The notes under the pieces were generated by a model. It saw only the letters and a program-made list of their open reading frames with translations. It ran no database searches and was not told where the DNA came from. From Neostapfia colusana (lineage: Eukaryota; Streptophyta; Magnoliopsida; Poales; Poaceae), in NCBI GenBank assembly GCA_030760725.1, contig JASWHV010000008.1:59681671-59745670 (forward strand): a stretch of 64,000 nt of DNA. The letters run 5' to 3'. The position numbers were made by a program, and so were the translations under genes. Below are positions 34,308-44,758 of this stretch, piece by piece. Each line of letters starts with the position of its first letter. Positions within the stretch are counted from its first letter, which is position 1.

Positions 34308-34540
34308 AACAAGTACCGATGGATGAGCTCGAGCTTCAAGAGGATCTGATCTACGAGGAGTACCCCGTCAAAATTTTCGACGTGAAGGAAAGGGTCACGA
34401 GGAACAAAATGATCAGTTGGTGCAAGGTACAGTGGAACCATCACACGGAAGCCGAAACTACATGGGAGCGTGAGGAAGATCTCAAGGCAGAATTCCCTCA
34501 TCTATTCTCCACTCTATCGAATCTCGAGGGCGAGATTCAG
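34308..34540 (+). pseudogene. pol: B+ pol C-terminal fragment (chromodomain-like tail)
   Basis: The frame that includes ATG 34319 encodes the last 70 or so residues of a family-B polyprotein: QVPMDELELQEDL, then VTRNKMISWCKVQW, and finally TTWEREEDL and FPHLF. This matches the B- tail near 18100-18310. The WCKVQW...TTWE block is the shortened chromodomain-like motif of Tekay/Del elements, thought to help steer integration. The frame begins exactly at the C element edge and stays open through the hairpin and PPT into the LTR, so the original stop seems lost. RNase H and all of integrase between 2185 and here are missing. Confidence 0.75.
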
Positions 34541-34702
34541 TTTAAGGGGGGTAGGTTTGTAACACCCTCAAATTCATTTCCATGTATTGCATACATTTTT
34601 CATGTAGAGAAACATTATAAAAGAAGTAGAAATGGAGAAAGAACTATAGAAATGGAGAAAGAACCATAGAAATGGAGAAAAGAACCATAGAAATGGAGAA
34701 AG
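34308..34702 (+). mobile_element. B+ right part: pol tail, PPT and start of 3' LTR
   Basis: The plus-strand remnant resumes at the C-terminal end of pol, directly at the edge of element C. It has hairpin AATCTCGAGGGCGAGATT (34520-34537), PPT TTTAAGGGGGG (34541-34551) and an LTR start TGTAACACCCTC at 34558. Only 145 bp of the LTR are seen before the D array. The last 75 bp are about four copies of a 20-21 bp unit (GAAATGGAGAAAGAACCATA type). The rest of this LTR should lie beyond the right edge of the D array, outside the window. Confidence 0.75.
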
Positions 34703-35386
34703 TGTGAGGGCCGCCCCTCGACAGGACCTCGTTGGGTGGTGCCGTGATATGCGACACCCAACAGCACACGGGTCGAAGGAACACATCACATTACATAAAT
34801 CATTTGCGGAAGCATACAAAAGTGTTTTACAAATACTTATCTCAAACTAAGCTACAGCGGAATACTATAACTCTCATGACTCATCTCTAACTTAGCAACA
34901 AAGAAACAGTCCAGCCGGCGGACTGTTTCTTACTAGCAACACGAAGACAGTCTGCAGCGGCGAGGATGCTCTTTGAGTAAGCACTCGGAGGTTCCTGAGT
35001 CTCATCGGCATCCCTTCTCTTAAGCATGAGTCAAATACATGCAAAACAACTCGGACAGCATCCGTGAGCATAACGCTCAGCAAGACTTAATCGTCACCCT
35101 AAACATGAAACTCTACGTGAGGTTATGAACCTAAAATAGGATGGCATAAGCATAATTAAACTGGCCTAAAAGTGAATCCTTACTTTCAGGTATTAATTGC
35201 AGCATTTTAAGTAACCTTGGGCATGCCACATTGGGAGTCCACAATCAAACAAGAAATTCTTTCCCCCGATGTAAATTGCTCATGGCATAAAAGAATCGAG
35301 TTTGCACTAGCCTATTCATCAAGATCCAGTACAAAGCTAGTATGAAACTTCAAACAAATGTGATTAGTTCCTTTCTCATGCAAGTT
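34703..35386 (-). repeat. LTR-a remnant of the D array (3' 0.68 kb only)
   Basis: It matches 37306-37990 of LTR-b and 60395-61080 of LTR-c, from the LTR end GGCCCTCACA (34703) up to CATGCAAGTT. It then breaks into gag sequence of D1 with a short filler (35384-35402). The conserved TGAGC/GCTCA hairpin is included. No gene. Confidence 0.85.
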
Positions 35387-35394
35387 GAGTCGCC

Positions 35395-35754
35395 TGATAA
35401 TCAAGCTGCAAATAATGTCTTCTGATACTTATCACACTCAAACACTCCAATCTTGGACTCCATAACCCGAAGCAACTGATCAGCTCCCACTGGTTCATTG
35501 GCTTCCGTGAAAATTGGCGGTTGAGTCGCCAAGAAGTCCAAATAGGCGTTCCAAGGTGGAACGTCCTGTTGTGCACGTTGGAGTAAGCCTTGTTGTACCA
35601 AGGCTTGGAGTAGTCTTGTGTTCTCCTGACTTGACTCGACCATCTAAGCCATGACATCCGCCCATACCGTTGATGGCAGTGCCCAGGGTGGAGTCGAGTC
35701 ATCACTGTCTCGGTGAGAACCTTCAGCCCTACTCGGAGAATGAGTACGCACCAT
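35395..35754 (-). pseudogene. gag: gag N-terminus of D1, truncated
   Basis: The minus-strand ATG at 35754-35752 begins MVRTHSPSRAEGSHRD, the same start as D2 gag at 58840. A TAG at 35646-35644 interrupts after about 36 codons. The frame then runs to about 35404, where the deletion junction ends homology after KTLFAA. About 120 codons of gag are left. The rest of gag, all of pol, the PPT and most of LTR-a are gone. Only the N-terminal part of the gag domain remains, so no function is expected. Confidence 0.8.
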
Positions 35755-37289
35755 ACTGCAAAAGAATAATTTCGAGGGGAGTCAAAACTTGATCTCAGCA
35801 GTATGTGAAAGTATGTAAAACATGAACATGCTAAAACTTTATGAAAGCATAACAAAATTTCATGTTTACACATCTTCCTAAAGTCAACATGATCAGTCCC
35901 CTATTCTATATAGAACAGAACTTTCTGTACTTATCCCAGATTTCGATCCGGTTAGAAGCATTTTCATAACTCAAGTTGAACACCAACGTTAAAGTTAACT
36001 TCAGCATCTTTCCAACAAGTACTCACATGCCTCTAGATAATCTCTGGATCAAAAGTTATGATTGTTCAAAGTTGTCAGAATGTCTGGATAAAATTTGCCA
36101 GCACCTCCTTTGTATGTGGTTGTTTTCATCACAGTTTTACATACAAAAGGAGTACAATTCTGAACAAACTATGAACATCAAAATCGTTGCAAGTTTCATA
36201 ACCTTTCCAACGGTGTATCATATGACCCTTAGATTTTTTTACAGAATGTTATGGATAATTTACAGAAACATCCAGAGAAGGTTGCAGCTGTTCTGTTTTC
36301 TGAACAGTTTGCATTCAACTGGACATTCAACTAAGTTGGCGACTGATTTTGCTCTGGAGGTCTGCAGAAAATATGTAGAGCACTTAAAAACCTTTCCATA
36401 ACTGTATCGTATACTCTCATTGGGTCAATCTACACAGAGTTATGTTCTGTCAAAATCCAGCAACCAATTCTGCCAGAACAGAGCACTCTGTTTTTGAGAT
36501 CAAAAGAAGCCTAGCAATTCTCTTCTTTCAAACTTAGTCCAAATGAAGAGCTCAGTAGTTAATATGTGCTTTCCAACATCAATTTTTAATTTTGAAAGTT
36601 ATTCATGAGTGATTTCTTCATAGAAAAGAATACTATTAAATGTAGTACGGTGACGATGCACCGTCAGACATATGACGGTACTACGTTGCCTCACAAAAGA
36701 AAAACCTAACCGGATTACACCGGCATATACGTATCCTTAGGTGGCACTAAAACGGTCACTCGCAAACGTGTTCTACACGTACTAAAGTTTTCGTGGTTAG
36801 TACCTACATAAAACACACTCAATCATCACGTTCGGTTGCACACCGAACCCGGATCCATACAGTTTGTACACCTGTCCGTCATCACTGGCACAGGTGTTCC
36901 CAAGCCAAACACGCCTTGAGCTACGTTTTCACTTTACTGACCACGTGAGGGGGTCTCCCATACTTGCCCAAAGCACGCCAGGGAATGACGTTGCTCGAAT
37001 ACCCCAAACGACATGAAGAGTCGTAGAGGATACTAAAGCGAGTCGGGTTACCTGCCACCCGTGAGGCTCCACCCTTCAGCTTGTGCGCACTGGTGGACAG
37101 CGCTTACGTGCACCCCCAAGACAAAAACCGTCCTGAGATGCACAATTTTCCGACATAAAAATAAGTTAGATTGCCACCTTCATCATATGCTAATAGTAGT
37201 CCTTATGTGGGCCTAATACCGTTATCTCACCGTATCCTAAGTTTTTTTAACGTAATATGATGCTCAATCCATGTGCTATTCCCAACGCA
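35755..37289 (-). other. 5' leader of D1 (no gene)
   Basis: This is 1.5 kb between PBS and gag with no orf0-like frame on the sense strand. It matches the D2 leader (58841-60378). Nested stems are visible at 36642-36684: an inner ACCGTCA/TGACGGT 7 bp stem with a six-base loop, and an outer GTAGTACGGT/ACGGTACTAC pair with two mismatches. A plus-strand frame of 141 codons at 35976-36401 is antisense, is shorter and broken in D2, and is probably chance. Confidence 0.65.
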
Positions 37290-37301
37290 GCTCTGATACC
37301 A
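37290..37301 (-). promoter_or_regulatory. Primer binding site of D1
   Basis: Minus strand TGGTATCAGAGC, then TGCG; initiator methionine tRNA type, with four bases between it and LTR-b. Confidence 0.85.
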
Positions 37302-37667
37302 CGTCTGTGAGGGCCGCCCCTCGACAGGACCTCGTTGGGTGGTGCCGTGATATGCGGCACCAACAGCACACGGGTCGAAGGAACACATCACATTACATAT
37401 ATCATTTGTGGAAGCGTACAAAATTATTTTACAAATACTTATCTCAAACTAAGCTACAGCGGAATACTATAACTCTCACGACTCATCTCTAACTTAGCAA
37501 CAAAGAAACAGTCCAGCCCGCGGACTGTTTCTTACTAGCAACACGAGGACAGTCTGCAGCGGCGAGGATGCTCTTTGAGTAAGCACTCGGAGGTTCCCGA
37601 GTCTCATCGGCATCCCTTCTCTTAAGCATGAAGTCAAATACCTGCAAAACAACTCGGATAGCATCCG

Positions 37668-37682
37668 TGAGCATAACGCTCA
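37668..37682 (-). other. Conserved LTR hairpin, family D version
   Basis: TGAGC, loop GTTAT on the minus strand, GCTCA: a 5 bp perfect stem preceded by CTTGC as in family A. Copies are also in LTR-a and in LTR-c (60757-60771). Confidence 0.55.
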
Positions 37683-40010
37683 GCAAGACTTAACCGTCAC
37701 TCTAAACATGAAACTCTATGTGAGGTTATGAACCTAAAATAGGATGGCATAAGCATAATTAAACTCGCCTAAAAGTGAATCCTTACTTTCAGGTATTAAT
37801 TGCAACATTATAAGTAACCTTGAGCACGCCACATCGGGAGTCCACAATCAAACAAGAAACGCTTTCCCCCGATGTAAATTGCTCATGGCATAAAAGAATC
37901 GAGTTTGCACTAGCCTATTCATCAAGATCTAGTACAAAGCTAGTATGAAACTTCAAACCAATGTGATTAGTTCCTTTCTCATGCAAGTTCTTACTACGTC
38001 ACGACTGTGAGAACAAGTATGCTCGGTCCCTTCTGCATGCAACGGTGATTCAAATCAATAACACCCGGACTACACGACACATACGCCCTTACTCGACGTT
38101 GCCTACAGCAACCATCAGTGACGTCGTACGCGGCAGCCTTTCCCCCGTTTCACCCCCGCTGAATCGATCAAGTCGTCCCATACAGTAGCCACTTTCATGG
38201 TGCATCTACCGACGTGAGATGTCATGAGAATATTCCCCACATACTACACACCGTCTGTCCCCCTGAGGCGACCCGAAGAGTCCCAACGACAGCTTCCTGA
38301 GGTACATCGGTTTACTAGGTCCCATAATACCAGCATGAGTCCGGTACACAACTCAAACTTGTTTAACAGGGCCGCATATGGATCGGTCCTTGAACGACAC
38401 CGATAGGTCTATAGCACCCAGGCCCCTATGTCTTGCTGCCCCTACAACCTTCCGGTCTCAACTTTAACTTGCTAGTTCATTTATGAACCAATCCCGTATG
38501 CCCCTGTTGTTCCTGAACCTGCGAGTAGCATCTCACCACTCGACTTCTACTGAACCGTACTTAAGCATGGCAGTTCTACACGGTGAAAGACACCTACCCA
38601 ATACTCCAGGGGTCATTTGGCTATGCAAGAGGAGTATCAAACACTAGACCTAATGCATAATTCATATCTTAAACGAAAGTGAATACAAAATAAAAACTTA
38701 ACAGTTGTTAAATCAAACCGGAGCTTGTCTGTTTTGCAGGATAGTCGTATATAATCAGTTAGTGTCCTTGTTGATCCACCCTTGACTCTCCCGAGCTTGA
38801 TCCACTTCAATGAATCACTCCTTTGAATCCCCTTCGTTGTGGTTCCTATTGAAATGCATATGCACATGTTTTATAGAATGTAATGGAAAGAAGTTATAGA
38901 ATAAAGTTTTTAGGAACAGAGGTTGTGTGGAAAAGCCCAGAACGGCTTGGTTTGCCTCTGTTGTGCAAAGAAACAGAAATGATTTACATTGATCTTACTA
39001 TCTTAGCTATACACTAACTATTTTCCATAATGAACATAATAGATGAGCTGAAAAGATTTGAGTGCAACTGAAGAAAAGAACTACAATGGCCTCAAAACTT
39101 TTACAACAGGTTCTATACAACCTAAGGATTTAGCTTGCCAAATTGCAGCTAAGGTGGAGTCAAATTGTGTTCTCCATAATTCTCACAAAGTCCTTCATGT
39201 ATTCCCACCATACATAAGTATGGAGAATAAGCACAGGGAGTTCAAGGGCTCAACTTGAGCTGATAATTTACCTGTGAGTTCTTGGTAACAGGAAAGTAAT
39301 CTGGTCCAAAATGCAGCCCTTTTACTTGAGTAGTTCTTCCATAACAATTCTTTAAGCATTCCTACTCAAAAGAATTAATTCTGAAGTAATGTGCATTTTC
39401 ATGCTCAATTAAGTGAACTAAAATTTCAAGTATGTCTCAGAGAGATTGCCTAAATTTTCCTATGATTTTTGGAGCTATGGATTGCACAGAATAGATTTTT
39501 GAAGTGGGAAACATTTTCTGAAAATGTTTCTGGACCCTTATGAACACAGCATCTTGTATTTAGCAAATTCCTACTCAAATGATCTTCAAATGACCTGAAA
39601 CTTTGCTAGAAGATCAAAACTATGCCAAAGAATATTCTGGCGAAATTGGGGATTTTTGGATAACCAAAACTCCCTCAATAATTCTTTTTCAGAAAACCTT
39701 CAAAGAATTTTCCAGAATACAATATTGACTTTCATACAAATCTGGGTTCACATTTGGGAACTCTGAAAGGTGAATCCAACCCAATTGGAATCACTCAATT
39801 TGGAGGTTTCTACAGAGAGCTATGAATTTCCAAAGTTTGAGCAACAACTGTAATTGTTTTCCTACTGAAAACTCCACTGGGCCCGCTTATTTAAATCCTA
39901 ACCAATCAGAACTGGGCCACACCCGGCCACAGCTTTCCAGCGCGCCAGCACACGGGATCCCAGCCATACCCAATCACGGATTTAAATTCTGAGCTGCTGA
40001 CAGCCAGGCC

Positions 40011-40015
40011 CCACA
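40011..40015 (+). repeat. Target site duplication of element E, left copy
   Basis: ccaca, matched at 52696-52700. LTR-c has an uninterrupted version of this site near 63105-63115, which confirms the insertion point. Confidence 0.93.
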
Positions 40016-43000
40016 TGTAACACCCCAAATTTTGATTCAAAACTCTAAACCATGTTCAGAGGGGAATTTATAAATTTTTGGACGTATTGCATGTTTTGCA
40101 AAAATTCAAATTCAAACTGGAATTCAAATTATACTGAAAACAGAAAAGAAATGGAAAAAGAAAAAGAGAAACGGGAAAAAAACCGGCCAGTGGGCCGAAA
40201 CCCGCCAGCCGGCCCAATTTCCCCGCGCCAGCCCGCCCCCGCGCGCCCGCGCTGTCTCTCACAGACGGGTGGGACCCACCTGTCATCCCTAACCCCGCGA
40301 CCCCGGACTCTCCCGCGCGCGCTCGATCTTAACCGATTGGAAACCGCGTCCATCAGCCCGAATTCCGGTCCCAGACGAATCAAACTCGATCACAACTGAC
40401 CCACCGCCCTCCCCCGGCTATAAAAACCCCAGCCCCGATCGGTTTTTCTCACGCGATCGCCGATTTTCACTCCGGTGAGCACCGAGACTTCGCCGGTGAA
40501 TTCTGGCTGATCTAAACTCGGAAATTCTGATCTAACTCGCTGGTTTCGATCCACCGCCTCCGGGGAGCTTTGCAGGTGCAGAAAACTCGGAGAGTTACGG
40601 TGTAAACCCAGCGCCGACGAGCTTCGCCGTGGTTTTGCCTCGGACCTCGCCGCCGAGCACTTTCCAGGACCCCCGAGCTCGAGAAAACCCCCGAGGTGAG
40701 ATCCCTGACCTCCCCTCTACCGATCTATGCCATAAGATCACAGTTCTAGGCAGAATTCTCGAGGATCCGAAACTTTCCGGCGAGATCGCCGCTTCCCGCC
40801 GCCGTGCGCCGCCGGCAGCGCCGCCCGCGCTCGATCAGAGCGACGTGGCCGCTTGTGCGCCGTTTATTTTAAATCGCACGGTAGACTTTAAAACCCCGCG
40901 TACCGGTTCGATGTTATAATCTCAGCCGTCGGTTTAAAATCGGACGGTCCACGTCAGCCCCGCGTTATAAAGACTGGAATTCTTACGTGCTACCCCCTGG
41001 GGTTCTCGGGAAATAAGAGCTAGCCCCGGAAACTTCAGATCTAGCCCCTGGAACTTCAGAAAATCATGTAAATTCATTTAAAAATCAGTTTTAGCCCCTG
41101 GACTTAATAAAAATTAGGTAAACACCTCTGATAAGTGTAGCTAGACCCCTGGAAATTATGAAAATAATATTATAGATCCTGTAATGGGGAGAATTCATTA
41201 TTTTAGCTCTGTTTAGTATTTAATTTAGAAAATAGAATATGTAACTAGTGTTTAAAAATTAAAAGTGGGACAAACATAATTGTCAAAATTAATTAAAAAC
41301 TTTCTCAGTACTTAGAAAACTTTGGAGTGAGATAAAAATATATTTTTGGGCTAAAATGAATCTGTTTCATTTATTATTCACATTATTTAGTATAGGGACA
41401 CATTTTTAAGTAAAGAATAGTTATAGAAAAATAGGGAAAATAATTATGAAATAGTTTACATCAGAGGCCAAGGTCAAAATATGTTATTAAATTATTTAGG
41501 ACCAGAACCTATACTGTTTAGATGATGTGTATTACTAATTTCATAATAAAATACACAATTATGCATAGGAATATAAATCTAAAAATATAGCAACTAGTAA
41601 ATGATAAATGGAGTTTTTAAAATCCAAAGAGTTCAGTTTAGGGTTGATAGAAATTATGAAGGCACATATGGAGAAGAAAAATACTTTTCATACATACTTG
41701 GTAGTTTAATATAAGGAATTTATTTAAAACTGAAACACACATATATATATATATAGTATGTAAGTATAAATATGAACACCAAAGTAGGAATCATACACAT
41801 ATAAATAAAAGTGTATGCAAGCCACAGATCAACACACAAAGTAACCACAACACATATAATGGTGAATGAATTTCATAAATATGAATGTGTGGTTTGTATG
41901 AAGTAAGAAGTGTGAACTATGTCTTATGATTGTTGTTTTTCTTTTGCTATGTGTGATGGTATGAAGTAGAACCTGTTCAAGAGCAAGTTATTCCTTTCCA
42001 AGATCAGGACTACCCATTTCAAGAGCAGCAAGAAGGAGGCAAGTGTCCTTGACCACTTTGATCCTATGCTAGGATATGTAGATAGAATTATTTGCATTTG
42101 TCAAATGAAATATGAAACCCATGCTAGGAAGTTTCCCTAGAATTGCATTACCTTGTTTCCTTGTAGCTTGGGTTGGGATTTATTTTGTCATGTCATTTAT
42201 TTACCTGCATATGCTTAGCCATGCTTAGAATGGGATACTTGGGATATGAGATCATCAGTTTATTTTACCATACTCTTGAATGAGATATTGTGAGATTGTG
42301 TAGAGGTAGGGATCAAGGCAAGTTGGATGTTTTGGTTGTGTGCTGGGTGCACGAGACTTGGGTTTGTGTTTAGTACTTGCCTGGATCCTAAGGACCGGTT
42401 CATGGAGCATGTAACCCGGCTTTACAGTGCCAACCACATGCTGAGATGTGTGTCCCCGGCGTAGTATCCCCGGCTTTACAGCTTGGCCAATTAATTAGGT
42501 GTATCCCCGGCGTAGTATGGGTGTGTTGGATGGTGCGGGAAGTAGGTGTCAGCTGGACTACCATATGAACCGCAAGGCTCAAGAGGGGGCCACTGCAGCG
42601 GGGTTGGAGCCTCTTGTATGCTGTTAGGGGTGAAACCTCAGTGGGCCCACGCTCGTCGGGAATCCCTTTGTAAAGGCTTCATAGTGATCTCCTGGCTGCA
42701 CACCTGGGAAGTGTGAATGTGGATCGTAGCCACTGGCATAATGGAGGTTCTTTTAGTCCACCCAGCAACGGGGGATGAAATCACTACATATGGGTACAGT
42801 GGTACAAACTCTGCAGAGTCAAAACTGTCTTGACAGCCGTGCTCACGGTCAAGAGCGGCCTGGACTTATTCATGATTAGAGGATTGATAGTTTTGGAAGT
42901 TAAGCGGGGAGCTTAACATTGGAAATGATGTTATGGTTATTGGATTATGATGATGGGATGGGAGATTGGGACCATTTCACTTGTGTAGTAATGTAGGTGC

Positions 43001-43460
43001 TTAATAAGCTAAGGTGATAGGTATTAATTGCGTAGTGCTTTAACCATGAGTTCAACCTCTCCTTGTTCTAGCCATGCATGATATAATTTTCCCACACTTG
43101 CTGAGTACCATTGGTACTCAACCTTGCATATTTGTTGGTTTATATTGCTGCTCAGGTCAAGATAATGAGGTGGTGTATAATGACCAAGATTTTGGACCCG
43201 AGGAAGGCTTTTAGGTTCATGAAGACCCCCGGGCAACGCCTGTGATGGAGCCCTAAAGAATAATATTCCGCTGCTAGTTTATTTACTTGTGATGAAGCAT
43301 TAGTGTCCATTGAGACATTTGCGATGTAAGACATATTTATATTCGACACCTGGCTTGTAATAAATGATGCTTCACTATTTGTCATCACATGTATGAGAAA
43401 ATGATCCTGGCATACATGTGATATTCACTTGGTTGTTCTTCGGAAAAACCGGGTGTGACA
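40016..43460 (+). repeat. 5' LTR of element E
   Basis: The LTR is 3445 bp. The TCP-like palindrome is at 40268-40280 and the TATA box CTATAAAAA at 40418-40426. The CA/TA tract (around 41735-41755) is short. At 42447-42480 about 34 bases replace the five found in the 3' LTR and look patched together from neighbouring sequence. Hairpins as in element A. Confidence 0.93.
40418..40426 (+). promoter_or_regulatory. TATA box of the 5' LTR of E
   Basis: CTATAAAAA, in the same GC-rich context as in element A. Confidence 0.72.
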
Positions 43461-43464
43461 GAGG

Positions 43465-43478
43465 TGGTATCAGAGCCA
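43465..43478 (+). promoter_or_regulatory. Primer binding site of element E
   Basis: TGGTATCAGAGCCA, four bases after the 5' LTR; initiator methionine tRNA type. Confidence 0.9.
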
Positions 43479-43676
43479 AGGTTGCCCGTAGGAACGTGGA
43501 CCTAGGTAGAAATGGACGTATTTAAGGGCCCTATTTTCTTAAAAACTATTTTCCAAGGTGTGGGTGGAAAAGTGTTATTAAAGGAGTCATTTTCTTCATC
43601 TTACCGCAACTTTCATTCAAAATAGGATTTTTGTTTGAGAATTTATCTAACCTAATTTTAAATTCTTTTGTTTTAG

Positions 43677-44456
43677 ATGGTTCGAATGATTCGCACCGCT
43701 CGCAAGTCCACAGGAGGGAGAGTTCTCGTAGTTGCCCTTGCCGAAAGAGAGGAGAGTCGTCCAGTGACGTACCTTTCCTACGGATTGGCAGTAGGAGACT
43801 TGTTGCGCCGTCTTCGACGTATGCTCGAAGCCGCCGGCAATACGGGCAAACTAATCATCCACTATAACTCCACCAGGACCATCCGTGAGAAGAGGGAAGA
43901 ATGGAGTTCGGAGATGAGGATTATACATGAGAATCAGCTGCTTAAGATTCACCACTCTTCAGATTGTCGAGCAACACAAGTTGACGCGGAAAAAGATGTC
44001 ACCTGGGAGGCCATCACCTGCCACAGTCACATCTATCGTCGCCACTTGGACAAAACTGAGTACATGTATGTCCTCCAACGTGAGAGTGGTACCACGGAGT
44101 ACAAGTACCCACCGGTGCAGCAAGGGACTTCCCATGAGCACATGGACTTGTGATTGGAGGATGCTGCTATGCTCAGCACTCGACTGCAGGAGTGTCAACA
44201 AGAGCTTCAGGATGTCCGAGACACCCTGAAGGAAACGGAGGCATTGCTGCGAGCTTGTTTAAAGGCGAGAGAAAGAGGAGATGGGAATAAACTGTGTGTC
44301 ACCATGAGTGATCCATGGACTCCTGACTCCCCGGATCGCCGAGCGATCAGGCGTCGTCGCACTTCTCCACCAGCAGCCTCCCCACCCAAAGCAGAGTCAG
44401 AAGGTAGCCGAAATGAGGAGGAAGATCCCGAGGAGCCAGCTCAAGAAGACGAGTAG
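43677..44456 (+). pseudogene. orf0 of element E, one nonsense codon
   Basis: The ATG at 43677 opens a frame of 260 codons to a stop at 44454-44456, with a TGA at codon 159 (44151-44153) where A has Cys. The protein otherwise matches orf0 of A nearly throughout: basic N-terminus, alpha/beta middle with WEAIT, a probable coiled coil just after the stop, and an acidic end EEDPEEPAQEDE. Codon 116, where A has its stop, is intact here. The N-terminal half could still be made without the coiled coil. No known function. It is separated from gag by 302 bp. Confidence 0.7.
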
Positions 44457-44758
44457 TGTAGAGTCTTTCCCCTAGCTAGCAAGAGGTCGAGTAGTCGAGT
44501 CGTTACGTAGTTAATGGTGTGATAATGCTTGGTGTGTGACGTGAGTTGTGGAAGCCATGAGCAATTGTCCACAGCCTCGTCTTCAGATTGTTTTGCTTTG
44601 GTGTGTAAACCCACATGAAATAATATTGCATTTGTTTTGTGTGAGAAATGAACCCTCAGAAAAGTATAACCAAGCCTCAACACTTCAAAGTACAAACAAG
44701 TGAAAGTAGTAAGATGATACTAAATGCTTTTAAAATTAACATTGGTTGATTCTGCCAG
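44457..44758 (+). other. orf0-gag spacer of element E
   Basis: This is a non-coding 302 bp spacer like that of element A, with the stem GTTGTGGA (44545-44552) and TCCACAGC (44568-44575), one G-U pair included. Confidence 0.6.

Larger units (their letters stand above)
37306..40015 (-). repeat. LTR-b of the D array, 3' part
   Basis: On the minus strand this is the downstream 2.7 kb of a 4.3 kb LTR, ending GGCCCTCACA at 37306 beside the D1 PBS. The TGAGC, five bases, GCTCA hairpin is at 37668-37682, 362 nt from the LTR end. The segment is cut at 40015 by element E and continues at 52701. It aligns along its length with LTR-c (60395-63115). No gene seen. Confidence 0.88.

Noticed and set aside
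35976..36401. 141-codon plus-strand frame in the D1 leader
   Set aside because: Antisense to the element. In D2 the frame is split (59062-59355, 59333-59584), and the composition looks random.
39888..39896. TATTTAAAT as a TATA box of the D LTR (also 62984-62992)
   Set aside because: It is AT-rich and in the right orientation, but would place the GC-rich zone upstream of it, unlike families A and C. Not supported enough to call.
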